Source: Rhodospirillales bacterium
GTDB lineage: Bacteria; Pseudomonadota; Alphaproteobacteria; Acetobacterales; Acetobacteraceae
DNA length: 5,976 nucleotides
Assembly: GCA_028870815.1 (NCBI GenBank)
Contig: JAGWOU010000131.1
Coordinates: 1 to 5,976, forward strand
Direction: 5' to 3'
Shown one piece after another: positions 5,617-5,976 of this stretch (its first letter is position 1; each line of letters starts with the position of its first letter). The translations under genes and the position numbers were made by a program. The notes under the pieces were generated by a model that saw nothing but the letters and a program-made list of their open reading frames with translations, ran no database searches and was not told the DNA's origin.

Positions 5617-5976
5617 GTGGCCAAATCCAGTGGCAAGACAGCTTCCGTCATAGACGAGGCTGATTCAGGTTTCATCTTTGTGCCGCTTGGCGGCACCGGC
5701 GAGATCGGGATGAACCTGAACCTCTATGGCTGCGACGGCGCCTGGCTGGCGGTGGATTGTGGCATGGGCTTCTCCGGGCCGGATAACCCCGAGACGGAAA
5801 TCCTGCTGCCGGACCCGGCCTTCATCGCGCAGCAGCGGGATGATCTGCTGGGCATCGTCATCACCCACGCGCATGAGGACCATATTGGCGGCGTCGCCCG
5901 GCTTTGGCCGCAATTGCGCTGCCCGGTTTATGCCACACCCTTCGCCGCCGCCGTTATCCGCCGCAAGCTACAGGAA
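5617..5976 (+). CDS. rnj: Ribonuclease J, N-terminal part, 3' end outside window
   Basis: RNase J is a metallo-beta-lactamase/beta-CASP nuclease with 5'-3' exonuclease and endonuclease activity in mRNA decay and rRNA maturation. The 120 visible codons are about one fifth of the usual 550-560 aa and stay open to the window edge. After a short polar leader (1-18), the N-terminal strand reads FVPLGGTGEIGMNLNLYG (21-38), a signature of bacterial RNase J, followed by VDCGMGF (46-52). The zinc-binding motif HAHEDHIGG is at 84-92, with His84, His86, Asp88 and His89 intact. It starts with GTG and has a spaced AGGAG upstream; the only other in-frame GTG nearby (5680) would cut into the conserved strand. 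It follows coaX with only 24 nt and no terminator, so it is probably cotranscribed, although a promoter inside coaX cannot be excluded. The beta-CASP and C-terminal domains are not visible here. Confidence 0.96.
   Translation, partial: MAKSSGKTASVIDEADSGFIFVPLGGTGEIGMNLNLYGCDGAWLAVDCGMGFSGPDNPETEILLPDPAFIAQQRDDLLGIVITHAHEDHIGGVARLWPQLRCPVYATPFAAAVIRRKLQE

Noticed and set aside
1..5976. Mobile element, CRISPR array, tRNA/rRNA or a defence or other accessory system
   Set aside because: The window is continuous housekeeping coding sequence on one strand with the largest gap being 24 nt. I saw no transposase, terminal repeats, spaced direct repeats or RNA gene.

Overview
The window is a compact, GC-rich, single-strand (+) gene string from what is almost certainly an alphaproteobacterial chromosome. 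It holds the 3' end of the NADH:quinone oxidoreductase (complex I) operon, nuoL (5' truncated by the window edge), nuoM and nuoN, followed by birA (biotin-protein ligase), coaX (type III pantothenate kinase) and the first 120 codons of rnj (ribonuclease J, cut by the right edge). The order nuoL-nuoM-nuoN-birA-coaX-rnj is a familiar alphaproteobacterial arrangement. Protein wording (for example the CoaX N-terminus and the NuoL C-terminus) makes me lean towards Rhodospirillales/Acetobacteraceae, but that is a recall-based guess without a database search.

Layout: 1-1123 nuoL (C-terminal 373 residues); 1126-2646 nuoM (506 aa); 2643-4058 nuoN (471 aa); 4055-4768 birA (237 aa, TTG start); 4783-5592 coaX (269 aa); 5617-5976 rnj (N-terminal 120 residues, GTG start). 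Junctions are very tight: 2 nt between nuoL and the preferred nuoM start, 4-bp stop/start overlaps at nuoM/nuoN (ATGA) and nuoN/birA (TTGA), then gaps of 14 nt and 24 nt. No intergenic stretch can hold an independent promoter or a terminator, so the simplest reading is one transcript with translational coupling through birA.

Functionally, NuoL, NuoM and NuoN are the three paralogous antiporter-like proton-pumping subunits of the complex I membrane arm, and all visible key charged residues are intact. BirA and CoaX supply two cofactor functions (biotinylation of carboxylase carrier protein; first step of CoA synthesis) that meet in acyl-CoA carboxylation. RNase J is a 5'-end-acting RNA decay and maturation enzyme. 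There are no RNA genes, mobile elements, CRISPR arrays or attachment sites that I can support, and no intergenic region above 24 nt. I see no convincing undescribed system here. The points worth a second look are start-codon choices, the Met-free BirA, the coupling junctions, the housekeeping genes attached to the nuo operon, and a few GC-rich intragenic inverted repeats.
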